From: an uncultured Muribaculaceae bacterium
GTDB taxonomy: Bacteria > Bacteroidota > Bacteroidia > Bacteroidales > Muribaculaceae
Reading direction: 5' to 3'
Length of the DNA stretch: 64,000 nucleotides
Assembly: GCA_947625935.1 (NCBI GenBank)
Contig: CANQQE010000003.1
Coordinates: 1 to 64,000, forward strand
The translations under genes were made by a program, and so were the position numbers. Shown here one piece after another: positions 1 to 7,920 of the stretch (the stretch's first letter is position 1; each line of letters opens with the position of its first letter). The notes under the pieces were generated by a model. The model was not told where the DNA came from, did no database searches, and worked only from the letters and a program-made list of their open reading frames with translations.

Positions 1-96
1 TTTAGCCTGCTTAAACTATAAAAAGAACCATAAAAAGAACTATAAAAAGAGACTGCCCAAACTTGTTAGACAGTCTCCTACCGGGCAATAGCCCCA

Positions 97-139
97 TGAT
101 GGGTGGCGGTGAAGCAGGGGTGTCGTGATGGGTGGCGGT
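97..139. repeat. 14-bp direct repeat pair
   Basis: TGATGGGTGGCGGT occurs at 97-110 and again at 126-139, 29 bp apart start to start, in otherwise non-coding DNA. This was read directly. The function is unknown; it could be an operator pair or a duplication scar. Confidence 0.6.
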
Positions 140-180
140 CGATTGTCGGCGAAAAAAACTGTGATAAAGTCGTTATATTT

Positions 181-210
181 TTGTTGGCTGAGAAAGTTTC
201 ACTATTTTTG
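181..210 (+). promoter_or_regulatory. Candidate Bacteroidota promoter for the first MurK-like kinase
   Basis: TTG at 181-183, a 19-nt spacer and TATTTTTG at 203-210 match the TTG/TAnnTTTG consensus. Transcription would start near 216, giving a leader of about 100 nt before the ATG at 320. Confidence 0.45.
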
Positions 211-319
211 TGTGTCGTAAGCGTTTATTCAGAATGCTGCAGGGTTTCGTGCATGGCCTTGTGAGAAATAAGGACTGATTGATTAAACGCGTAATGTAAA
301 TCAATACCTGTTGAAATAG

Positions 320-1168
320 ATGAAAATAATAGCTGAAAGTAGTTCCACCCGCACAGAATGGACGCTCGTTGACGGCGCGACGATAGTCGAGCACGCGTTT
401 ACCGAGGGGCTTAATCCTTATTTCCAGAGCCGCCGCGAAATCAGCCATAGCATCAGATTGGAGTTGCCCGACGCGTTTTTCAGAAAACGTTGGGAGCACG
501 TTTATTTCTATGGGGCCGGGTGTGCCAATGTGGAAAAGAACAAAATCATGGAGTCGTCGCTTGTGGCCCAGTTCAAGACTCCTGTTACGGTGGAGAGTGA
601 CCTTCTGGGTGCTGCACGCGGCCTTTTGGTGCGTCAGCCCGGATTGGCCTGTATCTTAGGTACCGGTTCCAACTCCTGTATGTATGACGGTAAGACGATA
701 GTCGCCAATGTCAAGCCTGCGGGCTTCATACTCGGCGATGAGGGTTCGGGCGCGAATTTGGGGAAAATCTTTGTGGCTGATTGTCTGAAGGGTATAGCTC
801 CGAAGCAGCTTGTCGAGGAGTTTTATGATAAGTACCGCATCACGAGCGATAATGTGATGGATGCCGTCTACACCGATCCATTGCCCAACCGCTCGCTGTC
901 GACCTATTCGTTTTTCCTGTCGGAGCATCTTGACAACGAGTATGTGTATCAACTGGTCTATACCGCATTCATGCAGTTTTTCACCCGTAACATAGCTTCG
1001 TATGATTACAAAGGGGTGCCTATCTGCTTTGTGGGGTCGACGGCTTGTAACTATTCGGACGTGCTCAGGCGCGTGGCTTCGGATTTCGGAGCTGAGATTT
1101 CAATGATAGTGCGTTGCTCGATGCCCGGCCTTGTGGAGTACCACTCGACAGATGCTGCGGAAAGATGA
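320..1168 (+). CDS. BadF/BadG-type sugar kinase, MurK-like paralogue with altered phosphate-1 motif
   Basis: A 282-residue actin-fold kinase of the BadF/BadG/BcrA family, which includes GlcNAc kinase and MurK (MurNAc/GlcNAc 6-kinase). Seen: family blocks GTGSNSC near residue 115, GDEGSGA near 140 and FVGS near 240, with the candidate catalytic Asp in the ESDLLGAARG block. It is a clear paralogue of the kinase at 15153. The N-terminal phosphate-1 loop, normally D-S-G-S-T-K, reads E-S-S-S-T-R, so ATP binding or catalysis may be altered. It lies alone upstream of the amidase gene with its own candidate promoter. Family is certain. Activity and substrate (amino sugar) are inferred, and a non-catalytic role is possible. 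Confidence 0.8.
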   Translation: MKIIAESSSTRTEWTLVDGATIVEHAFTEGLNPYFQSRREISHSIRLELPDAFFRKRWEHVYFYGAGCANVEKNKIMESSLVAQFKTPVTVESDLLGAARGLLVRQPGLACILGTGSNSCMYDGKTIVANVKPAGFILGDEGSGANLGKIFVADCLKGIAPKQLVEEFYDKYRITSDNVMDAVYTDPLPNRSLSTYSFFLSEHLDNEYVYQLVYTAFMQFFTRNIASYDYKGVPICFVGSTACNYSDVLRRVASDFGAEISMIVRCSMPGLVEYHSTDAAER

Positions 1169-1249
1169 TGTGGGATGTTTATATCTGAAAAAATATATTT
1201 AAATATTAAATATTGTTGAATTTGGCTTAATGAGGGGTTAAAACAGTAG

Positions 1250-1277
1250 TTTTATCAAAAGGTTTATATTAACTTTG
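1250..1277 (+). promoter_or_regulatory. Candidate promoter for the amidase gene
   Basis: TAACTTTG at 1270-1277 is a perfect -7 element. The -33 element is weak (TTT at 1250-1252, 17-nt spacer). Transcription would start about 30 nt before the ATG at 1316. Confidence 0.45.
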
Positions 1278-1315
1278 TCGAATACCAATTTGCCTTTTGC
1301 ATAAAACACAGTTTG

Positions 1316-4096
1316 ATGACCTTAAAACATTCAATTCTTACGATCGGAATCGCGCTCAGCGCAACCGCACACGGTGGAGGCTTGGACGGTTTAACGTTCA
1401 ACCGTCCGACCGAGAGTGTGGCGTTTGTCGCGCGCGTCGGTGAGCCATCGGCCCCCAAGGGGCTTGATGGTAAGAATATCGCTGTGTGGCAGAGTCACGG
1501 GTGGTATTTTGAGCCGAAGCTGAACCGCTGGGAGTGGCAGCGGGCGCGTATATTCCAGACAGTAGAAGACCTCTATACACAAAGTTACGTTATCCCTTAC
1601 CTGATGCCGATGCTTGAGAACGCCGGGGCGTATGTGATGAGTCCCCGCGAGCGCGACACGTCGGTCTTCGAGGCTGTAGTGGACAATGACGGGGGTCTGT
1701 CAACGGGCCGTTACACGGAGAGCAACGCCGTGAATCGTTGGGCTGACACGGGGATGAAGGGGTTCGCTTATAAGAAATCGCCGCTTAAAAACGGAGACAA
1801 TCCCTTTACTGACGGTAGTTCGCGCCGTGTCGCCGCAGTCGGCGACCGCAGCGGAGCGTCGACGGCAGTCTGGTCGGCCGATATTCCCGCCGCCGGGGAT
1901 TACGCGGTCTATGTGTCGTATGCGACACTACCTAACAGCGTCGATGACGCACATTATACGGTCAATACCGCCGCGGGGCCAAAAGAGTTCAGGGTCAACC
2001 AGCGTATGGGTGGCGGAACGTGGGTCTATTTAGGGCATTTTCCGCTGTCGGCGGGTAGTGATCTCCCGATAGTGGAATTGACAAATGTTTCGTCGGGGGA
2101 TGGGGTCGTAACCGCGGACGCCGTCAAAATCGGCGGCGGCATGGGGAATGTGGCCCGCATCGTCAAGGAGCCTCTTGACGATATCGACTATCAATATGTG
2201 GTGAGCGGCTATCCCCGTTTCACCGAGGGTGCGCGCTATTGGTTGCAATGGGCGGGCGTCCCGGACAGTGTCTATACCCCGTCGGGGAATGTCAATGACT
2301 ATACCGACGACTATAAGTGCCGCGGGGAATGGGTCAATTATCTCGCGGGCGGTTCCTCGGTGCTTCCCGGCCGCAAGGGCCTCAATATCCCGATAGACTT
2401 GTCGTTAGCTTTTCATTCCGACGCCGGCACGACCCGCAACGATTCAATCATAGGCACGTTGGGCATCTATTTCACCGACAAGGGGGGAAAATATGCCAAC
2501 GGAACAGACCGCAAGGTTTCGGGTGTGCTGACAGATATGGTCATGTCGTCGATAGTCAATGATGTCAGAGCCACTTATGAGCCTAAGTGGACCCGCCGGC
2601 AGATGTGGGACAAGAGCTACTATGAGGCGCGTGTGCCGGAGGTGCCAGCGATGTTGCTCGAACTGTTGTCGCATCAGAATTTCGCCGACATGAAATATGG
2701 GCTTGACCCGGGTTTCCGTTTCACGGTGAGCCGCGCCATCTATAAGGGTATGCTGCGTTTCCTCGCCGAGCGTGACGGGCGCCCCTATGTGGTGCAGCCG
2801 TTGCCGGTGGGAGGAATGGAGATTGCCGTAGCGGGCGACGGGATTTACCGTCTCTCGTGGAAGGCGACCGTCGACAGCCTTGAACCGTCGGCAATGCCGA
2901 CACGCTATATCGTTGAGGAGCGCGTGGGCAACGGCGCTTTCCGCCGCGCCGCCGAGGTCGATACCGAGGCATGGGCGTTCAGCGTCAAAGATGATGAAAT
3001 CCATTCATTCCGCGTTGTCGCCGTCAATGACGGGGGCCGCAGCTTCCCGGGGGAGACGCTCGCCATGTGCGCGTGGCCGTCGGACAAGACCCCGGTGCTT
3101 ATAGTGAACGGTTTCACCCGCATCTCAGGACCGGATACGTTTGATTCGGGGGATATAGCGGGCTTTTATGACGCCCGTGACCACGGGGTGCCGTATATCC
3201 GCGACATAAGTTTCATCGGCTCGCAGTTTGAGTTCAGGCGGGATATCCCGTGGATGGATGACGACGCTGCCGGATTCGGGGCGAGCCGCGCCAATTATGA
3301 AACGGAAGTGATCGCCGGAAACACGCTGGACTATGTGCTGACCCACGGTGAAGCTATCCGCGCCGCAGGTTATCCGTTTATCTCCATGAGTCTTGAAGCC
3401 TATATGGACAGCCGTCCGCAACCATCGGTGGGTGTGCTTGACCTGATTCTGGGCAAGCAGAAGGAGATTGTCGCAGGTCGCGGTGTTTATGGGTCGCGCT
3501 ACAAGACATTTCCGCTCGCGCTACAAAACAAGCTGACGGAATTTTCAAAATCGGGCGGCGACATATTTGTCACAGGCTCATACATAGCAAGTGATTTGTG
3601 GGACAATGACCTGTCATCGCCTGAAGTCAAGAAGGCCGACCAGGCATTCGCCGCCGATATTTTAGGATATAAATGGAGGGTCGGACAGGCTTCGGTTACC
3701 GGGGGTGCATATCAGGTGCCGACCCGCTTCAAGTCGTTCGGGTCGGGGAGGTATGAGTTCAGCAACACGCTTAACGCCGACTGCTATGCCGTCGAGTCGC
3801 CCGATTCGTTCTATCCCGCCGACAAAACCGTGGGCTGCACCTTCATGAGGTACACGGAAAACAACCTCATAGCGGGGACCGCATTGGACGACGGCGTACG
3901 CAAGGTTGTGGCTATCGGCTTCCCGTTTGAGACCATAAAATCGCGTGACGAGCGCAACAATCTGATGAGGCAGGTTCTGTCGTTTTTCTCGTCGGCCCAC
4001 CGCTCGAAGGTTGTGAGCCCGAATGATGGCTCCAAAGTCGGCAAAACGTCGAAAGGGGCGAAGTCAAAATCAAAAAAGAAGAAAAAGAAAAAATAA
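1316..4096 (+). CDS. Secreted N-acetylmuramoyl-L-alanine amidase-like protein with inserted golvesin-like domain
   Basis: About 926 residues. ATG at 1316 is preferred over the in-frame TTG at 1313. A short hydrophobic N-terminus (about residues 5-20) looks like a signal peptide. The fold resembles a zinc amidase (Amidase_3 type) split by an insert: His in QSHGW (about 61), Glu in QTVEDL (about 84), His in AFHSDAG (about 367) and Glu in MLLELL (about 449). Between them, about 175-275, lies a golvesin C-terminal-like beta domain (SGASTAVWSADIP to the TADAVKIGG region). A fibronectin-III-like stretch follows (about 495-590), then a C-terminal domain of unclear fold and a tail of near-uninterrupted lysines. 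The expected reaction is cutting the stem peptide from MurNAc in the periplasm, which fits the salvage genes downstream. Such proteins are sometimes labelled xanthan lyase; the amidase reading is my inference from the metal-site spacing. Confidence 0.7.
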   Translation: MTLKHSILTIGIALSATAHGGGLDGLTFNRPTESVAFVARVGEPSAPKGLDGKNIAVWQSHGWYFEPKLNRWEWQRARIFQTVEDLYTQSYVIPYLMPMLENAGAYVMSPRERDTSVFEAVVDNDGGLSTGRYTESNAVNRWADTGMKGFAYKKSPLKNGDNPFTDGSSRRVAAVGDRSGASTAVWSADIPAAGDYAVYVSYATLPNSVDDAHYTVNTAAGPKEFRVNQRMGGGTWVYLGHFPLSAGSDLPIVELTNVSSGDGVVTADAVKIGGGMGNVARIVKEPLDDIDYQYVVSGYPRFTEGARYWLQWAGVPDSVYTPSGNVNDYTDDYKCRGEWVNYLAGGSSVLPGRKGLNIPIDLSLAFHSDAGTTRNDSIIGTLGIYFTDKGGKYANGTDRKVSGVLTDMVMSSIVNDVRATYEPKWTRRQMWDKSYYEARVPEVPAMLLELLSHQNFADMKYGLDPGFRFTVSRAIYKGMLRFLAERDGRPYVVQPLPVGGMEIAVAGDGIYRLSWKATVDSLEPSAMPTRYIVEERVGNGAFRRAAEVDTEAWAFSVKDDEIHSFRVVAVNDGGRSFPGETLAMCAWPSDKTPVLIVNGFTRISGPDTFDSGDIAGFYDARDHGVPYIRDISFIGSQFEFRRDIPWMDDDAAGFGASRANYETEVIAGNTLDYVLTHGEAIRAAGYPFISMSLEAYMDSRPQPSVGVLDLILGKQKEIVAGRGVYGSRYKTFPLALQNKLTEFSKSGGDIFVTGSYIASDLWDNDLSSPEVKKADQAFAADILGYKWRVGQASVTGGAYQVPTRFKSFGSGRYEFSNTLNADCYAVESPDSFYPADKTVGCTFMRYTENNLIAGTALDDGVRKVVAIGFPFETIKSRDERNNLMRQVLSFFSSAHRSKVVSPNDGSKVGKTSKGAKSKSKKKKKKK

Positions 4097-4120
4097 ATAA
4101 TCAAACTTTAAACAATTATC

Positions 4121-5593
4121 ATGATGGACGCTATTATCACCTGTTTCATCCCATATGCCGACGCATCGCAGGCGCAAGGCACAGTAGCACAGCTCAAAGA
4201 ATCGGCTTTAGTGGACAAAATATACCTGTTGACCACGGATTCGGCTACCACGCCTATAGACGGGTGCGAGCTGATTGTCATCGACACGCTCAACAGCTCG
4301 GCCACGATGAAAAAAATAGCAGAAGCCTCAACGGGTAAATATACCCTGCTTTACACGAAACATAACCAACTCGTTCTGGGCTACCTGTCGCTCGAGCGTT
4401 TCGTAGCCTTAGCCGAGGATTCAATGGCCTCCATGCTTTATGCCGACCACTACGCCGTGGCCGATGGCAAGCGCGTGAACGCTCCCGTTATCGACTATCA
4501 AACGGGTTCGCTTCGCGATGACTTCGATTTCGGGTCGCTGCTGTTCATCTGCACCCGTTGCCTGAAAGCCGCCGCTGCCGGCATCGACAAAGAATATAAG
4601 GCCGCCGGACTCTATGACTTGCGCCTAAGGCTGTCGCGCCAGGCTCCGATAGTCCACATCAACGAATACCTCTATGACGATGTAGAGCTTGACAATCGCT
4701 GCAGCGGAGAGAAAATATTTGATTATGTAGACCCTAAGAACCGCGGCGTGCAGATAGAGATGGAGGAGGCTTGCACCGCACATCTCAAAGCCGTCGGGGG
4801 CTACCTTGAGCCGGTGTTTGAGAAGATAGATTTCAATCAGGGTGACTTCGAGTATGAGGCATCGGTGGTGATTCCCGTGAGGAACCGCGTGCGCACCATC
4901 CGCGACGCCATCGAGTGTGTCCTCGCCCAAAAGACCGATTTTCCATTCAACCTGATTGTCGTGGACAATCACAGCACCGACGGCACGACAGAGGCGATAG
5001 ATGAGTACAAGGATGACCCGCGTCTGATACATATCGTCCCCGAACGTAAAGACCTCGGCATCGGGGGTTGCTGGAATGTCGGGGCGCATCACCCCAAGTG
5101 CGGCAAGTTTGCCGTCCAGCTTGACAGCGACGACGTTTATGCCGACGAGAATACGCTCGCAACCGTTGTCAAGGCTTTCCATGAACAGAACTGCGGCATG
5201 GTTGTGGGTACCTATATGCTCACAGACATAAACAAGCAGATGATTCCGCCGGGTGTCATCGACCACAAGGAGTGGACTCCTGAGAACGGTCGCAACAACG
5301 CCTTGCGCATCAACGGGCTTGGCGCGCCGCGCGCTTTCTATACCCCTCTGCTGCGCCGTCTGCCGATACCCAACACAAGCTATGGGGAGGACTACGCAGA
5401 GGGATTGGCCGTGTCGCGTAACTATCAGATAGGCCGCATCTGGCATCCCATCTATCTTTGCCGCCGCTGGGAAGATAACTCGGACGCCGTGTTGGACCGC
5501 AACAAAATGAACGCCAACAATCTCTATAAAGACCGCATACGCACCTGGGAGCTTCAGGCCCGTATATCAAAAAACAAGCGTGATGGCAAGTAA
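4121..5593 (+). CDS. Family 2 glycosyltransferase with two GT-A-like modules
   Basis: 490 residues, no signal peptide. The C-terminal half is a standard GT2 domain: SVVIPVRNR from about 248, VVDNHSTDGT, and the metal-binding DSDD at about 334-337. The N-terminal 240 residues also look like a GT-A fold, with YADHY near residue 108 in the place of a DxD, so the protein may be a tandem enzyme or carry a regulatory pseudo-domain. The coding end overlaps the next start by 11 nt, indicating translational coupling to the DUF4922 gene. It begins 24 nt after the amidase stop. Donor and acceptor cannot be read from the sequence; envelope glycan work is likely. Confidence 0.8.
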   Translation: MMDAIITCFIPYADASQAQGTVAQLKESALVDKIYLLTTDSATTPIDGCELIVIDTLNSSATMKKIAEASTGKYTLLYTKHNQLVLGYLSLERFVALAEDSMASMLYADHYAVADGKRVNAPVIDYQTGSLRDDFDFGSLLFICTRCLKAAAAGIDKEYKAAGLYDLRLRLSRQAPIVHINEYLYDDVELDNRCSGEKIFDYVDPKNRGVQIEMEEACTAHLKAVGGYLEPVFEKIDFNQGDFEYEASVVIPVRNRVRTIRDAIECVLAQKTDFPFNLIVVDNHSTDGTTEAIDEYKDDPRLIHIVPERKDLGIGGCWNVGAHHPKCGKFAVQLDSDDVYADENTLATVVKAFHEQNCGMVVGTYMLTDINKQMIPPGVIDHKEWTPENGRNNALRINGLGAPRAFYTPLLRRLPIPNTSYGEDYAEGLAVSRNYQIGRIWHPIYLCRRWEDNSDAVLDRNKMNANNLYKDRIRTWELQARISKNKRDGK

Positions 5594-6527
5594 AAAGTTA
5601 CTTCACGACGTAGAGAAGCTGATAGCGTCGCAGCTCGTAGAGTGGCCGCAGGCGGCAGATAACTACAAGGCTCTCGCCGGAGTTAAGGTGAAGACGCTCG
5701 ATGTCGACGGGATGAAGGTCAAGGTGCAGTTCAACCCCGCCAGGATAGTGTCGTCGTCGGCCAAAGTCGACGCGAAATCGCTCAAAGAGCGCAAATGCTT
5801 CCTATGCGAGGCTAACCGCCCCGCAGTGCAGTCGGGGATAGAGTGGTGCGACTATGTGGTCTTGATCAACCCGTTCCCTATTTTCCCTCGTCATCTCACC
5901 ATCCCGGACCGAAGCCATGTGGACCAGCTAATCAAAGGCCGCGTGGCCGATATGATGAGGCTGGCTTGTGAACTTGAGGGTTACACGGTGTTCTACAACG
6001 GCCCGAAATGCGGGGCTTCGGCACCCGACCATATGCACTTTCAGGCTGGAAATTCGGATTTCCTGACCCTTGCCGATGCGCTGAAAATCAGTTCCCGCAA
6101 TCCTATCATCGTGGACAGACGCGGCAATCTGTCGGCTCTACGCGGGTTACCGCTAAATATGTTTCTGATCAGCGCGATTGATTTCGAGTATGGCCAGAAG
6201 CTGTTTGACCGACTGTATGACGCGCTGCCTGTGCCGGCGGGTGAGGCGGAACCGATGATGAATCTATTGTGTTTCAAGCAGGGTGACACGGTCAACCTGG
6301 CTGTCATACCCCGCAAACGCCACCGTCCGTCGTTCTACGGGACAGAGGGGGAGGGGTGTATGCTGCTCAGCCCGGCCTCGGTCGATATGGGTGGAGTGTT
6401 TATCACACCGCTCGAAAAAGATTTCAAACGCATGGACGCCGATTTGGTCAGAAAGATATATGATGAGCTATGCTTGGACCTCCATGATGTGGCCGATATT
6501 GTCGACAGACTGAAATCTAAAATGTAA
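5583..6527 (+). CDS. DUF4922 protein, GalT/Ap4A-phosphorylase-like nucleotidyltransferase of the HIT superfamily
   Basis: 314 residues from the ATG at 5583 (a GTG lies one codon earlier). The motif H-M-H-F-Q at 150-154 is the HxHxQ signature of the nucleotidyltransferase/phosphorylase branch of the HIT superfamily (GalT, Ap4A phosphorylase, GDP-galactose phosphorylase). The second His is the usual nucleotide-accepting nucleophile. CFLC near residue 61 may be part of a metal site. Coupled to the glycosyltransferase and followed 36 nt later by spoIID. Known: the branch transfers NMP between phosphates or sugars. Inferred: it makes or recovers a nucleotide sugar used by the partner glycosyltransferase or in muropeptide recycling. 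The exact substrate is unknown. Confidence 0.75.
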   Translation: MASKKLLHDVEKLIASQLVEWPQAADNYKALAGVKVKTLDVDGMKVKVQFNPARIVSSSAKVDAKSLKERKCFLCEANRPAVQSGIEWCDYVVLINPFPIFPRHLTIPDRSHVDQLIKGRVADMMRLACELEGYTVFYNGPKCGASAPDHMHFQAGNSDFLTLADALKISSRNPIIVDRRGNLSALRGLPLNMFLISAIDFEYGQKLFDRLYDALPVPAGEAEPMMNLLCFKQGDTVNLAVIPRKRHRPSFYGTEGEGCMLLSPASVDMGGVFITPLEKDFKRMDADLVRKIYDELCLDLHDVADIVDRLKSKM

Positions 6528-6563
6528 AATAGTTCAATAAGAAAGATAATCGGACAGGATAGA

Positions 6564-7883
6564 ATGGAAGAACCTAAGATAAAGGTCGGTATAGTCAGCG
6601 GGGCTGAGATAAAGTTTTCGCTGCTCGGCGGCTTCAGCCATGAGGGGTCGGAAGTCGGCGGCGAAATGGTTGCCCGGTTTGAGGATGGAGGCATCACCAT
6701 CGGTGGTGACCACCGTTGCGATTTCATGTTTGAGCCATCGTCGGAGGACTCTCTGATAGAGCTGCGCGACGTGACCATAGGGGTCAACTTCCATTGGGAA
6801 CGCCGCGAGACACAACTGTTTACCGGCGCACTCCACCTGATCGCCGAGGATGGGAAAGTCACGGCCGTCAACGTGCTCCCGCTTGAGGATTATCTGCGCA
6901 GTGTCATCTCGTCGGAGATGAGCGCGACGGCATCGCTTGAGCTGCTGAAGGCCCACGCCGTCATATCGCGCAGCTGGCTTCTCGCCCAAATCGAGAAGCG
7001 AAACCGGGGCGCGGAGGATAGCCATTGCGATCACATCGCCCCAGAGAGCAGCGACACGGAAGAGCTGATCAGGTGGTATGACCGCGAGGATCATAAGAAT
7101 TTTGATGTGTGCGCCGACGACCACTGCCAGCGTTACCAGGGGGTGACGCGCCAGACTACCCCTGCAGTGGCGGAAGCCGTCGACGCTACCCGCGGGGAGG
7201 TGCTACAGTATCAGGGGGAGCTTTGCGACGCACGTTTCTCCAAGTGCTGCGGCGGCGTTTTCGAGCGTTTCGAGAATTGCTGGGAGGTGGTCGAGCATCC
7301 TTACCTTCAACCGCGGCGCGACGGCGAGAACAGCGAGGAATTTCCCGACCTTACAATCGAAAGAAACGCCGAGGAATGGATTCTGGGCCGTCCGTCAGCA
7401 TTTTGTGATACCGTCTCGAGGGAGATACTCGGCCAGGTGCTTAACAATTATGACCAGGAGACCACCGATTTCTACAGGTGGCAGGTCAGCTACACCCAGG
7501 ATGAGCTCTCGGAACTGATAAGGAACAGGTCGGGAATCGACTTTGGGCGTATAAAGGACTTAGTCCCCGTGAGCCGCGGCACTTCGGGCCGATTATGGAA
7601 ACTTGAAATAGTCGGGACCAAGCGTTCGCTGGTGATCGGCAAAGAGCTTGAGATACGCCGCACGTTATCACCGTCGCACCTGTACAGCTCGGCGTTTGTA
7701 GTGGAAAAATCCGCGCCTGACGCTGACGGAATCCCATCGAGGTTCACCCTGCATGGCGCGGGGTGGGGGCACGGGGTCGGCCTATGCCAGATAGGTGCCG
7801 CCGTCATGGGCGCCAAGGGTTATGGCTACCGAGAAATTTTGTCGCACTATTTCATAGACGCAGAGTGCAGCCGCCTCTATTAA
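6564..7883 (+). CDS. SpoIID/LytB-domain protein, lytic-transglycosylase-like, no visible signal peptide
   Basis: 439 residues. The SpoIID domain runs from about 95 to the end: LPLEDYLRSVISSEM with the likely catalytic Glu at 118, LKAHAVISRSW, then C-terminal GAGWGHGVGLCQIGA. SpoIID enzymes cleave de-N-acetylated or denuded glycan strands as lytic transglycosylases. The ATG at 6564 starts MEEPKIKVGIVSG with no hydrophobic leader. The in-frame codon chain upstream reaches a stop at 6525-6527 without another start, so a missed signal peptide is unlikely. It sits just upstream of the AmpG-like permease gene. A cytosolic or non-classically exported role is therefore possible. Confidence 0.85.
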   Translation: MEEPKIKVGIVSGAEIKFSLLGGFSHEGSEVGGEMVARFEDGGITIGGDHRCDFMFEPSSEDSLIELRDVTIGVNFHWERRETQLFTGALHLIAEDGKVTAVNVLPLEDYLRSVISSEMSATASLELLKAHAVISRSWLLAQIEKRNRGAEDSHCDHIAPESSDTEELIRWYDREDHKNFDVCADDHCQRYQGVTRQTTPAVAEAVDATRGEVLQYQGELCDARFSKCCGGVFERFENCWEVVEHPYLQPRRDGENSEEFPDLTIERNAEEWILGRPSAFCDTVSREILGQVLNNYDQETTDFYRWQVSYTQDELSELIRNRSGIDFGRIKDLVPVSRGTSGRLWKLEIVGTKRSLVIGKELEIRRTLSPSHLYSSAFVVEKSAPDADGIPSRFTLHGAGWGHGVGLCQIGAAVMGAKGYGYREILSHYFIDAECSRLY

Positions 7884-7920
7884 CTTTAAAATCTAAAACC
7901 AATCACCGTAAATCACCGCA

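Larger units (their letters stand above)
1..319. other. Gene-free left end with short repeats
   Basis: I see no credible gene here. It holds three 12-bp A-rich units (17-28, 29-40, 41-52; core ATAAAAAGA), a 7-bp inverted repeat GAGACTG/CAGTCTC (49-55 with 71-77), and a 14-bp direct repeat TGATGGGTGGCGGT at 97-110 and 126-139. The inverted repeat followed by a T-run on the minus strand would read as a minus-strand terminator, but no minus gene ends here. It may instead be an insertion-sequence end or a remnant. The promoter for the first kinase gene probably lies at 181-210. Confidence 0.5.

Noticed and set aside
173-499. Minus-strand frame overlapping the first kinase gene
   Set aside because: Overlaps the kinase start and promoter, and has no family resemblance.
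4625-5446. Open frame antisense to the glycosyltransferase
   Set aside because: Fully inside a convincing GT2 gene on the other strand with no start signal or family match.
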